Of a stretch of 64,000 bases of DNA, positions 45,109 to 54,821 are shown in pieces. Source of the DNA: CACIIZ01 sp045565285 (GTDB lineage: Bacteria > Pseudomonadota > Alphaproteobacteria > Rhodobacterales > Rhodobacteraceae); assembly GCA_045565285.1 (NCBI GenBank), contig JBJLFR010000016.1, positions 1-64,000 on the forward strand, read 5' to 3'. The notes under the pieces were generated by a model. That model saw only the letters and a program-made list of their open reading frames with translations. It was not told the origin of the DNA and made no database searches. Each line of letters begins with the position of its first letter. Positions within the stretch are counted from its first letter, which is position 1. A program made the translations under genes and the position numbers.

Positions 45109-46795
45109 TTAATCTTTATCCTCTTTATTCAAGGCAACACTTAATATATCTCCTAAAGATGCACCAGAATCTGAAGAACCATATTGCTGTACAGCCTCTT
45201 TTTCTTCAGCTATTTCTTTAGCCTTTATTGAGAAACTCACTTTACGGTTTGTTTTATCAATATTCGTAATTCTTACATCAACTTTATCACCAACGACGAA
45301 TTTGTCAGACCTTTGTTCCGATCTATCCCGTGATAAATCTGACCTTCTGATAAAAGAATTTAATCCATTATATTCAACATCAACACCATTTTCTTGTAGA
45401 TTTAAAATTGTTACCGTAACTATCTGACCTCTTTTTAATTCACTAACAGTATCTGCGTAAGGATCTTTCTCTAAAGCTTTAATTGATAGAGATATTCTCT
45501 CTTTTTCTATATCTATATCGGTTACTTGAGCTTTTACCAATTCACCTTTATTATAAACTTCTAGCGCTTCTTCACCTGATTTATTCCAATCAAGATCTGT
45601 CAAGTGCACCATACCATCTATATCCTCCCCAAGACCAACAAATAATCCAAATTCGGTGATATTTTTAATTTCACCCTCTACATTGCTACCAACCGGATTA
45701 TTTTCAGCAAAATTTTCCCACGGATTACCCTTGGTTTGTTTTAAACCTAAACTAACTCTTCTTTTTTCAGTATCAATTTCTAGAACCATAACTTCCAGCT
45801 CTTGGCTAGTAGATACTATCTTTCCAGGATGCACATTTTTTTTAGTCCATGACATTTCAGAAACGTGTACTAAACCTTCTACCCCAGATTCAAGTTCTAC
45901 AAATGCACCATAATCAGTTATATTAGTTACTCTTCCTGTATGATTAGAACCTAATGGATATCTTTTTTCTACATCACTCCATGGATCATCTTGCAATTGC
46001 TTCATACCAAGACTTATTCTATGAGTATCTTTATTTATCTTAATTACTTGAACTTTTATAGTATCACCAATGATTAAGTAATTCTGAAGGATGATTTACC
46101 CTTCTCCAAGCCATGTCAGTAACATGCAAAAGACCGTCAACTCCGCCTAAATCAATAAAAGCGCCATATTCTGTAATATTCTTTACGACCCCATCTGCAA
46201 TAGATCCTTCAGCAAGATTTCCTACTAATTCAGCTCTTTGCTCAGCTCTGGACTCTTCTAAAATAGCGCGTCTTGATACAACAATATTTCCCCTGCGTCT
46301 ATCCATTTTAAGTATTTGGAAAGGTTGGGAAACATTCATAAGAGAATTAGTATCTCTAATAGGCCTTACATCAACTTGACTACCAGGAAGAAATGCTATT
46401 GCACCTCCAAGATCTACAGTGAAGCCCCCCTTTACCCTTCCAAATATAACACCATCTACCTTTTCTTCTTTTTCAGAAGCCTTTTCTAAACGATCCCATG
46501 CTTCCTCACGTCTTGCTTTTTCCCTACTAAGCAGTGCTTCTCCGCGTGTACCCTCTACTTTTTCAAGATAAACTTCAACTGTATCACCAATTGAAATTTC
46601 GGGAGGTTGACCAGGAACAGAGAATTCTCTTAAATCAACTCTTCCCTCCATTTTATAGCCTATATCAATAATAGCTTGTCCAGCTTCAATTGCTAGTACT
46701 GATCCATTCACTACTGCACCTTCTTTTGGTGTTGAACTATCCAAACTCTCATTTAGTAATTTTTCAAAAGCTTCCATGGTAGCAAGTGCTGACAT
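45109..46795 (-). CDS. rpsA: 30S ribosomal protein S1, interrupted by a single-base frameshift
   Basis: S1 unwinds and binds mRNA on the 30S subunit. The 5' block (from ATG 46795, MSALATMEAFEKLLNE) encodes about two and a half S1 domains and runs into LLNHW-stop. The next frame continues exactly with IGDTIKVQVIKINKD and the remaining domains to the stop at 45109. Removing one C at about 46072 (AAT-C-ATT) restores a 561-residue protein of normal alphaproteobacterial length. The gene is essential, so a consensus error is far more likely than a real lesion. Flanked by cmk and sppA as usual. Confidence 0.93.
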
Positions 46796-46872
46796 ATAGT
46801 TTCCTTATTATAAATTGATTCTTAATATATTCATCAAACAAGTTAATATAGTATAAATCTAAGTATTCAATG

Positions 46873-47508
46873 TTATTTTTCTAATTTTTTTGAAATTATT
46901 GAAATTATTTTTTTAACTCCTTCTTCAACAGTTATATTAGAAGTATTTAATAAAAAAGCATCTTTTGCAGGAACCATTGGTGAAAATTGTCTTTTTTTAT
47001 CTAAATTATCTCTCTTAGTAAGGTCGTTAATTATATTTTTTAAATTTAAATTCTTATTGTTTTCAAAAAATTGATCATATCTCCTTTTAGCTCTTATTTG
47101 AATGTCTGCGTCTACAAATATTTTGACATCTGCATCAGGGCATACCACAGTACCAATGTCTCTACCATCTAATACTGCTCCACCATTTTGCAATGCAAAC
47201 TCCCTTTGATAGTTTAAAAGATTATCCCTTACAATTTTATTTTTTGAAATTTTACTCGCTTTAAGGGTTATTATTTCATTCCTCAAATTAGTTAGCTTGA
47301 AATTTTTATTTTTTAATAACTTTAAAGAATCTTGGACTTTTTGTTTTGAAATTTTTGAAAAACTGAAAGAAGATTGCAAGTGATATGCTACAACCCTATA
47401 TAAAATACCCGTATCTAAATAATTAAAGTTAAAATGTTGAGCAATTTTTTTGCCTAATGTACCTTTCCCTGAAGCAGCTGTACCGTCAATAGCAACAATA
47501 AATTTCAT
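46873..47508 (-). CDS. cmk: Cytidylate kinase
   Basis: A 211-residue kinase phosphorylating CMP and dCMP. P-loop AIDGTAASGKGTLGKKIA lies at 5-22, followed by FNYLDTGILYRVVAYH, the NMP-site GAVLDGRDIGTVVCPDADVKIF, and RRYDQF and the lid region KRDNLDKKR. It is between aroA and rpsA, the standard order. Confidence 0.95.
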   Translation of the reverse strand: MKFIVAIDGTAASGKGTLGKKIAQHFNFNYLDTGILYRVVAYHLQSSFSFSKISKQKVQDSLKLLKNKNFKLTNLRNEIITLKASKISKNKIVRDNLLNYQREFALQNGGAVLDGRDIGTVVCPDADVKIFVDADIQIRAKRRYDQFFENNKNLNLKNIINDLTKRDNLDKKRQFSPMVPAKDAFLLNTSNITVEEGVKKIISIISKKLEK

Positions 47509-47564
47509 GATTTTATAAAAAAAAATATAACCAATTTAACATTTTTACTTAAGAATACCATCTT

Positions 47565-48908
47565 TTAATCATTTAATGTGATTATGTTCAAACCTATGGA
47601 ATTCATAAGTTCTATAAAGTTTGGAAAGCTTGTTTTAATTGAAGATGCTCCTCTTACCTCTATACTTTTTTCAGTAATACTTCCAAGAGAAGCAAAAGAC
47701 ATCGCTATTCGGTGATCATTAGAGGCATTGATAATACTTCCACCCTTAATTTTTTGATTTTCTTTACCAAAAACAGTTAATTGATCTTGTTTTTGTGTTG
47801 TACTAATCCCACTTCTTCCCAAACCATCAACAATAGCTTCAATTCTATCACTTTCTTTAAATCTTAGTTCCTCTACACCCATCATTATAGTAGGCCCTTT
47901 CGCAGTTGCTGCTAATATTGATAAAATAGGATATTCATCTATCATTCTAGCAGATCTTTCTTTCGGTACCTCAACCCCTTTTAGGTTTGGAGAATAACTA
48001 ACGTGTAAATCAGCAACTAATTCGCCTGCTTCTATGGTTTTATTTTTAATTTTTATATTAGCACCCATTTCAATCAATGTCTCAATAAACCCATCTCTTA
48101 AGGGATTTAAACCTACATTTTTGACAATTATTTCAGAATTTGGTACCATGCAAGCTAAGGCAATTGGAAAAGCAGCTGACGAGATATCACCTGGAACACT
48201 TATAATACTGGGATTTAATTTTGGAAAACCACTTACTGAAATTATGTTACTCGATCCTTTTTTTAAAATTTGAATTTTAGCACCAAGATGTTGTAACATT
48301 TTTTCTGTGTGATCTCTTGTAGGTTCATTCTCTAATACAGTTGTTTTGCCCCTCACATTTAAACCAGCTAGCAAAATTGCAGATTTCACTTGTGCCGAAG
48401 GAATTTTAAGATTGAAACTTATTGGAACGGGTTCATTTGATCCAATAACATTAATTGGAAGTTTGCAATCATAGTTCGAAGAAAATGTTGCTCCAAAATA
48501 AGATAATGGGCTAATAACTCTGTCCATTGGTCTTTTCCTAAGACTATCATCTCCTGTAAAAGTAACTTTTATAGGACAAGTTGATACTAATCCCATTAAT
48601 AACCTAACTGAAGTTCCAGAGTTTCCACAATCAATAATATCGTCAGGTTCACAAAATCCACCAATACCGACACCATGTACACACCAATGATCTGATTCCT
48701 TATAGATATCAACACCTAAAGCCTTTAAACCATTTGCTGTTTTAAATACATCATCGGACTCCAAGAGTCCTGAAACAGAAGTTTTACCAACCGCCAAACT
48801 TCCTAAAATAAGAGCTCTATGGGATATAGATTTATCACTAGGTACATATATTTGACCTTTCAAACCCAAGGATTTATTGGATAAAATTGCTTGAAAACGT
48901 TTACTCAT
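47565..48908 (-). CDS. aroA: 5-enolpyruvylshikimate-3-phosphate synthase
   Basis: A 447-residue shikimate-pathway enzyme. The PEP-binding SDKSISHRALILGSL is at 23-37, GNSGTSVRLLMGL and GDDSLRKRPMDRV follow, and the late signature LRFKESDRIEAI is intact. It resembles the class II type in having a KSISHRALI N-terminal motif and LAGLNVRGKTTV. It overlaps the trmB end by eight bases. Confidence 0.95.
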   Translation of the reverse strand: MSKRFQAILSNKSLGLKGQIYVPSDKSISHRALILGSLAVGKTSVSGLLESDDVFKTANGLKALGVDIYKESDHWCVHGVGIGGFCEPDDIIDCGNSGTSVRLLMGLVSTCPIKVTFTGDDSLRKRPMDRVISPLSYFGATFSSNYDCKLPINVIGSNEPVPISFNLKIPSAQVKSAILLAGLNVRGKTTVLENEPTRDHTEKMLQHLGAKIQILKKGSSNIISVSGFPKLNPSIISVPGDISSAAFPIALACMVPNSEIIVKNVGLNPLRDGFIETLIEMGANIKIKNKTIEAGELVADLHVSYSPNLKGVEVPKERSARMIDEYPILSILAATAKGPTIMMGVEELRFKESDRIEAIVDGLGRSGISTTQKQDQLTVFGKENQKIKGGSIINASNDHRIAMSFASLGSITEKSIEVRGASSIKTSFPNFIELMNSIGLNIITLND

Positions 48909-49611
48909 ATTTTTTTTTAAAAATTAAATAGTTTGTTTCTCTTCCAAACTTTAGCGCCTTTTGTTCATATTTTGTATTTAATTTCTTTTTTACATTTTTA
49001 GTACTTTGAAAAAAATTTGAATCAAAATAATCAAAATTATCTTTCTTCTGCATAATTCCTAAAATTTGGTTTGCATAATCTTCTATATCGGTTGCTATGT
49101 TCATGGTTCCGTTTTTTTTTAATAAAGAACACAAAAACATAGCATTTATTTCATTAAAAAATCTTCTTTTTCTATGTTTACTTTTAGGCCAAGGATCAGG
49201 AAATAAAATATAAATTTTATTTAATGTCATATAGTTAAAATTATGGATTAAATCTAGACAATTTCCAAAATGGATACGTATATTATTTATTTTGAATTCA
49301 ATAATCTTAGATAATAAACTGGCAACACCATTTTCAAAGACCTCGCAACCAATAAAACCTACATTTGGGTATAATAATGCTTTATCAAATAAAAAATCAC
49401 CCATCCCAAAACCAATTTCAAGTCTTATATCATTTAAATCATCAAATAATTCGTTTGGATTTAATTTTTTAAAGTTAAAATTTTCATTGCTATTTTTTTG
49501 AAATACTGAAAAATCGTTTATATATCTAGAAAGATTTTTTTTTTGTAAATTGCTTAGATTTTTGCTCTTTCTTCTTCCAAAAATTTTATTTTTGTTTTCT
49601 CCTTTTTTCAT
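48901..49611 (-). CDS. trmB: tRNA (guanine-N7-)-methyltransferase
   Basis: A 236-residue SAM enzyme making m7G46 in tRNA. The SAM motif is LEIGFGMGDFLFD, and the tRNA-site signature LFPDPWPKSKHRKRRF is intact. The N-terminal 40 residues are basic and low in complexity (RRKSKNLSNLQKKNLSR). It follows metK and overlaps aroA by eight bases. Confidence 0.93.
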   Translation of the reverse strand: MKKGENKNKIFGRRKSKNLSNLQKKNLSRYINDFSVFQKNSNENFNFKKLNPNELFDDLNDIRLEIGFGMGDFLFDKALLYPNVGFIGCEVFENGVASLLSKIIEFKINNIRIHFGNCLDLIHNFNYMTLNKIYILFPDPWPKSKHRKRRFFNEINAMFLCSLLKKNGTMNIATDIEDYANQILGIMQKKDNFDYFDSNFFQSTKNVKKKLNTKYEQKALKFGRETNYLIFKKKYE

Positions 49612-49643
49612 ATAATTACAAAAAATTAATATAAAATTTAATA

Positions 49644-50825
49644 TCAGGTTATATTTTTTTTTAGAATTTCAGTTAAATCTGTCTTTTCCCATGAAAAACT
49701 ACCATCGTCACTATAACTTTGACCAAAATGACCATAAGCAGATGTTTTTGAATATATTGGTTTTTGTAAATTAAGATGTTTAATTATACCAGAGGGGCTT
49801 AAATCTATACTTTTTAAAATACTATTGATTATCTTATCCTCAGGAACTGAGTTTGAATTAAATGTATTAACATATATAGATAGAGGTTGTGAAACACCAA
49901 TTGCATAAGAAAGCTGAATAACACATTTTTTTGCCAAACCTGCTGATACTATATTTTTAGCTAAATATCTGGCTACATAAGCCGCTGACCTATCAACTTT
50001 TGTTGGATCTTTACCCGAAAACGCACCACCGCCATGAGGTGCTGCACCACCATAAGTATCTACAATTATTTTTCTTCCAGTAAGCCCTGCATCTCCATCT
50101 GGACCACCGATTACAAATTTCCCTGTTGGGTTTACATGCCAAATAGTATTTTCAGTTATCCAACCTTCAGGTAAAGTTTCTAAAACATATGGAAAAATTA
50201 TTTCCTTGATATTTTCTGAAGTTAATTTTTCATCAAAATGTTGAGTAGATAATACAATGGATTTTATATTGTGTGGTACTCCATCAACGTAATTTACAGT
50301 TAGTTGAGACTTGGAGTCTGGGCCAAGTTTATCTTTAAGTTCATTTTTTCTAGCAATACTAAGTCTTTTTAAAATAGCTTGTGAATACTGAAGAGGAGCA
50401 GGCATTAGTTCTGGAGTTTCATTTACTGCATATCCGAACATTATTCCTTGATCTCCAGCTCCTTCTTTATCAACTCCCTGCGCAATATCAGGTGATTGTT
50501 GGTGCAGTAAATTTAAAATCTTTAATTCTTTCCAATGAAATCCCTGTTGTTCATAACCAATAGTTCTAACTGCAGATCTCACTGTTGCAACTACTATTTC
50601 AGATAAATCTTCAATTTTGATTGAGTTAGCAAGTCCAACCTCACCTCCAACTATTACTTGATTTGTAGTTGCAAAAACTTCACATCCAACTCTGGCTTTT
50701 TTATCAATTTTTATAAGCTCATCTAAAATTGAGTCTGAAATTTTATCACAAACTTTATCTGGATGACCTTCTGAAACAGACTCTGAGGTAAAATCATAAT
50801 TTAAAATATCTGACATATTATTCAT
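49644..50825 (-). CDS. metK: S-adenosylmethionine synthetase
   Basis: A 393-residue (from ATG 50825) or 390-residue (from ATG 50816) enzyme making SAM from methionine and ATP. SESVSEGHPDKVCDKISDS, the GAGDQGIMFGYA hexapeptide region and GGGAFSGKDPTKVDRSAAY are all intact. Neither ATG has a clear RBS; the second gives the more typical N terminus. No SAM riboswitch is evident upstream, where lnt ends nine bases away on the other side of metK's start region. It supplies the methyltransferases encoded nearby. Confidence 0.96.
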   Translation of the reverse strand: MNNMSDILNYDFTSESVSEGHPDKVCDKISDSILDELIKIDKKARVGCEVFATTNQVIVGGEVGLANSIKIEDLSEIVVATVRSAVRTIGYEQQGFHWKELKILNLLHQQSPDIAQGVDKEGAGDQGIMFGYAVNETPELMPAPLQYSQAILKRLSIARKNELKDKLGPDSKSQLTVNYVDGVPHNIKSIVLSTQHFDEKLTSENIKEIIFPYVLETLPEGWITENTIWHVNPTGKFVIGGPDGDAGLTGRKIIVDTYGGAAPHGGGAFSGKDPTKVDRSAAYVARYLAKNIVSAGLAKKCVIQLSYAIGVSQPLSIYVNTFNSNSVPEDKIINSILKSIDLSPSGIIKHLNLQKPIYSKTSAYGHFGQSYSDDGSFSWEKTDLTEILKKNIT

Positions 50826-50843
50826 TAACAACAATAAATAAGT

Positions 50844-52364
50844 TTAACTCTTTTTAATTCCTCTTTTTAAGCACAAAAAATACAATAGTGCAAATAAACT
50901 AATAAGAAAGAAATTCCAATTTACAGCTCCAATTTTTGAATACAAAGTTTTATCGATCTTTTTTGGTATACTTACATCTATATAACCCTCAACATTTAAA
51001 GGTATTTTATTGATAATTCTACCATATGGGTCTATTAGGGCAGAAATACCTGTATTAGCAGATCTCATAGCTGGCAGTCCTTGCTCTATAGCTCTAGCTC
51101 TTAATTGAACAATATGTTGATGTGGACCACTAAAGGATCCAAACCATGCGTCATTTGTTAAATGAATGATTATATCTGAATTTATAATATTCTTGTCTAC
51201 CAAACTTGAAAATATTGATTCATAACAAATAAAAACAGCAATTATTTTAAAATCATCAATAACAATTTCATTTGATTTTTCTCCTATGCTGAATCCTGTA
51301 ATACCATTATTGTCAATTCCTGTTTCAACAAATACATTTAAAAAATTAACTAAAGGAATGAACTCTCCAAAAGGAACTAAATGCTTTTTATCGTATATTT
51401 GTTCAATTTTACCATTAGCATTTAAAAAATATGCTGAATTATATAACTTATTAGATTCTTTATTATACCTTCTTGCCCCTAAAATAATTGGCTTGGAAAT
51501 ATTTTTGAACATAGTTTCTTGAAAATTTTTTTTATACTCAAGAAAAAATGGAACCGACGTTTCAGGCCATATAAATATATCTATATTTTCTGAATTAATA
51601 TTACTTAATTTAATTAGGTTGTTAAAATGAATTTCGCCTAACTCTTTTTTCCATTTGTTTTTCTGGGCTATGTTAGGTTGGATAATTCTTATTTGTTTAT
51701 TTGATTCATCATACTCAACTCTATCATATCGATATATCCCATAAAAATTTAGTAAAAAAAATCCAGCTATTGAAATTAAAATTCCCATTAAACCAGTTGG
51801 AATTATTAGACATAAAAAAATTATTATAAATGTTAACCAATATGGACCAAAAATTGATAGTGCTTGAGAAATAGGAGTATCTATAAAAGCCAAACCTAAT
51901 AAAACCCAAGGAAAGCCAGTAAATAAAAAAGATCTTAAAAATTCAGCTAGTGAAAAAAAAATTATAAGTTTCAGAAGGGATTTCTTTTTATTTGTAAAAT
52001 CATTTTTATAACTTGAAAAGTAAAATGCACTACCCCAAAAAAATGCAAGTATTCCAGACAACAATAATAATGCAAAAGGTGCAAAAATAACTGTTGAATT
52101 GATTTCAATTAAGAATGGTTCAACAATCCATACTAAAGAACAAATAAAATAACCAAAAGCAAAAAAAAATCCATAAAAAAAAGATTCGATTAACTTAAAA
52201 TTTTTCTTTAACCAGTTATAACTAACTACAGCTAATATAGGTATAATAATGTATGGATATGAAAAGGGTGGGTTGGCTAAAGATAACAAACAACCAAGGA
52301 TTAGTGGAAAAATTAAATAAAAATATGAAATGTTAAAAAAATAGTTTTTATTTAATTTCCACAT
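50844..52364 (-). CDS. lnt: Apolipoprotein N-acyltransferase
   Basis: A 506-residue inner-membrane enzyme adding the third acyl chain to lipoproteins. Six or so N-terminal helices (about 10-210) are followed by a nitrilase-like periplasmic domain with the triad Glu in FIWPETSVPF, Lys in YDKKHLVPFGE and Cys in VFICYESIFSS. A C-terminal helix is at about 480-500. The start overlaps corC by 17 bases. Confidence 0.94.
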   Translation of the reverse strand: MWKLNKNYFFNISYFYLIFPLILGCLLSLANPPFSYPYIIIPILAVVSYNWLKKNFKLIESFFYGFFFAFGYFICSLVWIVEPFLIEINSTVIFAPFALLLLSGILAFFWGSAFYFSSYKNDFTNKKKSLLKLIIFFSLAEFLRSFLFTGFPWVLLGLAFIDTPISQALSIFGPYWLTFIIIFLCLIIPTGLMGILISIAGFFLLNFYGIYRYDRVEYDESNKQIRIIQPNIAQKNKWKKELGEIHFNNLIKLSNINSENIDIFIWPETSVPFFLEYKKNFQETMFKNISKPIILGARRYNKESNKLYNSAYFLNANGKIEQIYDKKHLVPFGEFIPLVNFLNVFVETGIDNNGITGFSIGEKSNEIVIDDFKIIAVFICYESIFSSLVDKNIINSDIIIHLTNDAWFGSFSGPHQHIVQLRARAIEQGLPAMRSANTGISALIDPYGRIINKIPLNVEGYIDVSIPKKIDKTLYSKIGAVNWNFFLISLFALLYFLCLKRGIKKS

Positions 52365-53181
52365 TTTCTCTTTTAAATTTTTTAGATAATTGTAGTCTTA
52401 ACCTTTTTATCCTTCTCGCATCAGCCTCTACTATACTAAATTCATTTCCAAAAATATCCTTTATAACCTCTCCTCTAACAGGTATCCTATTTGTAAGAGA
52501 ATTAACTAGACCACCTATAGTTTCATATTCTTCATCTTGAGAATTATCATATCTTAAATTGACACCTGATTGAGATCTAAACATATTTAATTCTAATCTT
52601 GCATTTACTAAAAAAAGGTTTGGTTCTTCTTCTACCCATAATTGATCCTCATCCTCATCATGCTCATCAATTATTTCTCCAACAATTTCTTCTAATAAAT
52701 CCTCGATTGTAACTAAACCTTCTACTCCACCATACTCATCAATAACTAGCGCCATATGTATTCTTTCAGTTTGCATTTTTTGCAAAAGAATTTTTAAATT
52801 CATCGAAGGTGGAACAAAAATTAGGGGTCTAATTTTATTTTTAATCTCTAATACATTCTCTTTATTAAAACCATCTCCTAAAGCAAAATCTTTAAGATGT
52901 AGTAGTCCCAATGGATTATCCAATGTATCTTTAAAAATTGGAATTCTTGATAATCGAAACTTCCTAAAGATGTCCGATAACTCTTGAGATCTCATATCGT
53001 CCGAGGCTGCTATAATGTCAGCTTTAGGAATAGCAATATCTTCAACCCTGATATCACTAAGGCTTGGTAAATTTTGATCAACAACTCCAGTGGCCTCTTT
53101 TTTTTCTTCATTATTAAAAACATTATTCCAGAAAGAACTTTGCTTTTCTTTTTTTTGAGTTTTTTGCATTTTTAATTCCAT
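52348..53181 (-). CDS. corC: CorC/HlyC-family CBS-domain protein
   Basis: A 277-residue cytosolic protein with two CBS domains (about 50-180; RVEDIAIPKADIIA, LSRIPIFKDTLDNPLGLLHLKD, IHMALVIDEYGGVEGLVTIEDLLEEIVGEI) and a C-terminal CorC/HlyC FAD-like domain (about 190-265). The family is linked to Mg/Co efflux or membrane-protein regulation. It lacks the membrane domain of full-length CNNM/CorB proteins. Order ybeY-corC-lnt is the usual one. Confidence 0.9.
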   Translation of the reverse strand: MELKMQKTQKKEKQSSFWNNVFNNEEKKEATGVVDQNLPSLSDIRVEDIAIPKADIIAASDDMRSQELSDIFRKFRLSRIPIFKDTLDNPLGLLHLKDFALGDGFNKENVLEIKNKIRPLIFVPPSMNLKILLQKMQTERIHMALVIDEYGGVEGLVTIEDLLEEIVGEIIDEHDEDEDQLWVEEEPNLFLVNARLELNMFRSQSGVNLRYDNSQDEEYETIGGLVNSLTNRIPVRGEVIKDIFGNEFSIVEADARRIKRLRLQLSKKFKRENVEIK

Positions 53182-53192
53182 AAATTAAAGAT

Positions 53193-53744
53193 TTATTGAT
53201 ATATATTATAAGGAGCAATTATTCCACAATCTTTTAAGGATTTAATTTCTACTTCTTTCATAAGTTTAAATTCAAAATTATTTTTATGATCAAATCCTAA
53301 CAAGTGAAGACATGAATGAACTAACATATGCATTGTATAGTCTTCAAAATTAAAATTTAATTCTTTGGCTTTTTTTAAACAAGTATCATAAGAAATAGCA
53401 ATATCACCAATGTCTAAAGTACCTTCTTGTTCAGAAATTAGATATGAAATATCTTTTTTTTCCAACAAATCTCTATAATTCAATTTTTTTAACCTTGGCC
53501 AACTAAGTACATTAGTAGCTATGTTCTTATCCATAAATATTTTATTATATTCTTTTATTTTTTTATCATTACAAGCTAAAATAGAAACTTCTAGAAATTT
53601 AAAAATTTTTGGATATGCCAAAGTTTTAAAGGTAGACTTAAATGCTTTTTTAGATACTTTTAACAAGTCAACTCTAGACCATTTTTTTTCTTGAATATTT
53701 ATATTAATTTTAGCTGACATATGATAATTTATCTGATTATGCAT
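53193..53744 (-). CDS. ybeY: Endoribonuclease YbeY
   Basis: A metal-dependent RNase for 16S rRNA maturation. The zinc motif HMLVHSCLHLLGFDH is near the C terminus, and NVLSWPRL and GDIAISYDTCLKKA are typical. Possible starts are ATG 53744, which overlaps the phoH stop, or ATG 53720 (MSAKININ), the more homologous N terminus; neither has a clear RBS. The frame is open upstream to 53777. The first gives 183 residues, slightly longer than most. Confidence 0.92.
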   Translation of the reverse strand: MHNQINYHMSAKININIQEKKWSRVDLLKVSKKAFKSTFKTLAYPKIFKFLEVSILACNDKKIKEYNKIFMDKNIATNVLSWPRLKKLNYRDLLEKKDISYLISEQEGTLDIGDIAISYDTCLKKAKELNFNFEDYTMHMLVHSCLHLLGFDHKNNFEFKLMKEVEIKSLKDCGIIAPYNIYQ

Positions 53745-54744
53745 TATTATCGTAAGCATCAACAATTTTTTGAACAAGATTATGTCTTACAACATCTTTT
53801 GATGAAAAATAAACAAAACCTAAGTCAGTCAATTTATTCAAAATTTTTGTAGCTTCATAAAGACCACTTTCAAAACCTTTAGGTAAATCAATTTGGGTAA
53901 GATCCCCAGTAACTGCAGCTTTAGAATTTTTCCCTAGTCTGGTTAAAAACATTTTCATTTGATTTGAAGTTGTATTTTGACCCTCGTCTAAAATTATGAA
54001 AGAATTTGAAAGTGTTCTTCCTCTCATAAAAGCCAAAGGTATAATTTCTATTTTTTTATCCTCTAACATTTTAGAGACTTGTTTTGCAGGAAGAAAGTCG
54101 TTTAATGCATCATATAATGGTTGCATATAGGGATCAATTTTATCTTTAATATCACCAGGTAAAAAACCGAGTTTTTCTCCTGCCTCAACTGCAGGCCTTG
54201 TTAAAACAACTTTATCTACCTGACCTTTTAAAAACATAGATACTGCAACTGCTATTGCCAAATAGGTTTTTCCAGTACCAGCAGGACCTATCCCGAAAGT
54301 TAAATCATATTTCATTAAATTTCTAATAAAATCTTTTTGATTATTGTTTCTTGGACTAATAAGTTTCTTTTTGGTTTTAAGGTCAAAATCATTAAAAGAA
54401 TTTTCATGTTTTTTTTCTTTTGTAGAAAAATCAGTCATTTTTAGGCTTGTTAATATAAAATCAATAATATCATTTCCATCAAAAAAACGTCCCTCTTCTA
54501 GGGAAGAATAAATATTTTTTAAGATATTTGCGGCTTTTTTACGATCCTCAAAATTACCAGAAAAACTGAGCTTGTTTCCTCTCCTTGTAATTTGGATACC
54601 TAATTTATCTTCTAAAAAAATAAGATTCTGATCTCTAATTCCACAAAGTTCAATTAAGATACTATTATCATGTAATACAATTTCAAGAGGTGTTTCTAAG
54701 TCTTCTATTATTTGATTATCAATTTTTGACAATTTTGACTTCAT
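53737..54744 (-). CDS. PhoH-family ATPase
   Basis: A 335-residue P-loop protein. Walker A is GIGPAGTGKTYLAIAVA, Walker B is in NSFIILDEGQNTT, and KVVLTRPAVEAGEKLGFLPGD is the family signature. An N-terminal KH-like segment precedes it (about 40-85). PhoH proteins are often encoded with ybeY and are suspected to act in RNA metabolism as helicases; the exact role is not settled. It ends in the start of ybeY. Confidence 0.93.
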   Translation of the reverse strand: MKSKLSKIDNQIIEDLETPLEIVLHDNSILIELCGIRDQNLIFLEDKLGIQITRRGNKLSFSGNFEDRKKAANILKNIYSSLEEGRFFDGNDIIDFILTSLKMTDFSTKEKKHENSFNDFDLKTKKKLISPRNNNQKDFIRNLMKYDLTFGIGPAGTGKTYLAIAVAVSMFLKGQVDKVVLTRPAVEAGEKLGFLPGDIKDKIDPYMQPLYDALNDFLPAKQVSKMLEDKKIEIIPLAFMRGRTLSNSFIILDEGQNTTSNQMKMFLTRLGKNSKAAVTGDLTQIDLPKGFESGLYEATKILNKLTDLGFVYFSSKDVVRHNLVQKIVDAYDNNA

Positions 54745-54821
54745 GTTAAATAAAAAAATAAAATACTATAATGGAACTAATTTGTGAAATGGGTGTTAAG
54801 AAATAAATCACCATATTGGAA

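Noticed and set aside
46064..46080. Programmed ribosomal frameshift in rpsA
   Set aside because: No slippery sequence, no internal Shine-Dalgarno at the right distance and no downstream structure; rpsA is not known to use frameshifting, and other nearby genes show similar single-base lesions.
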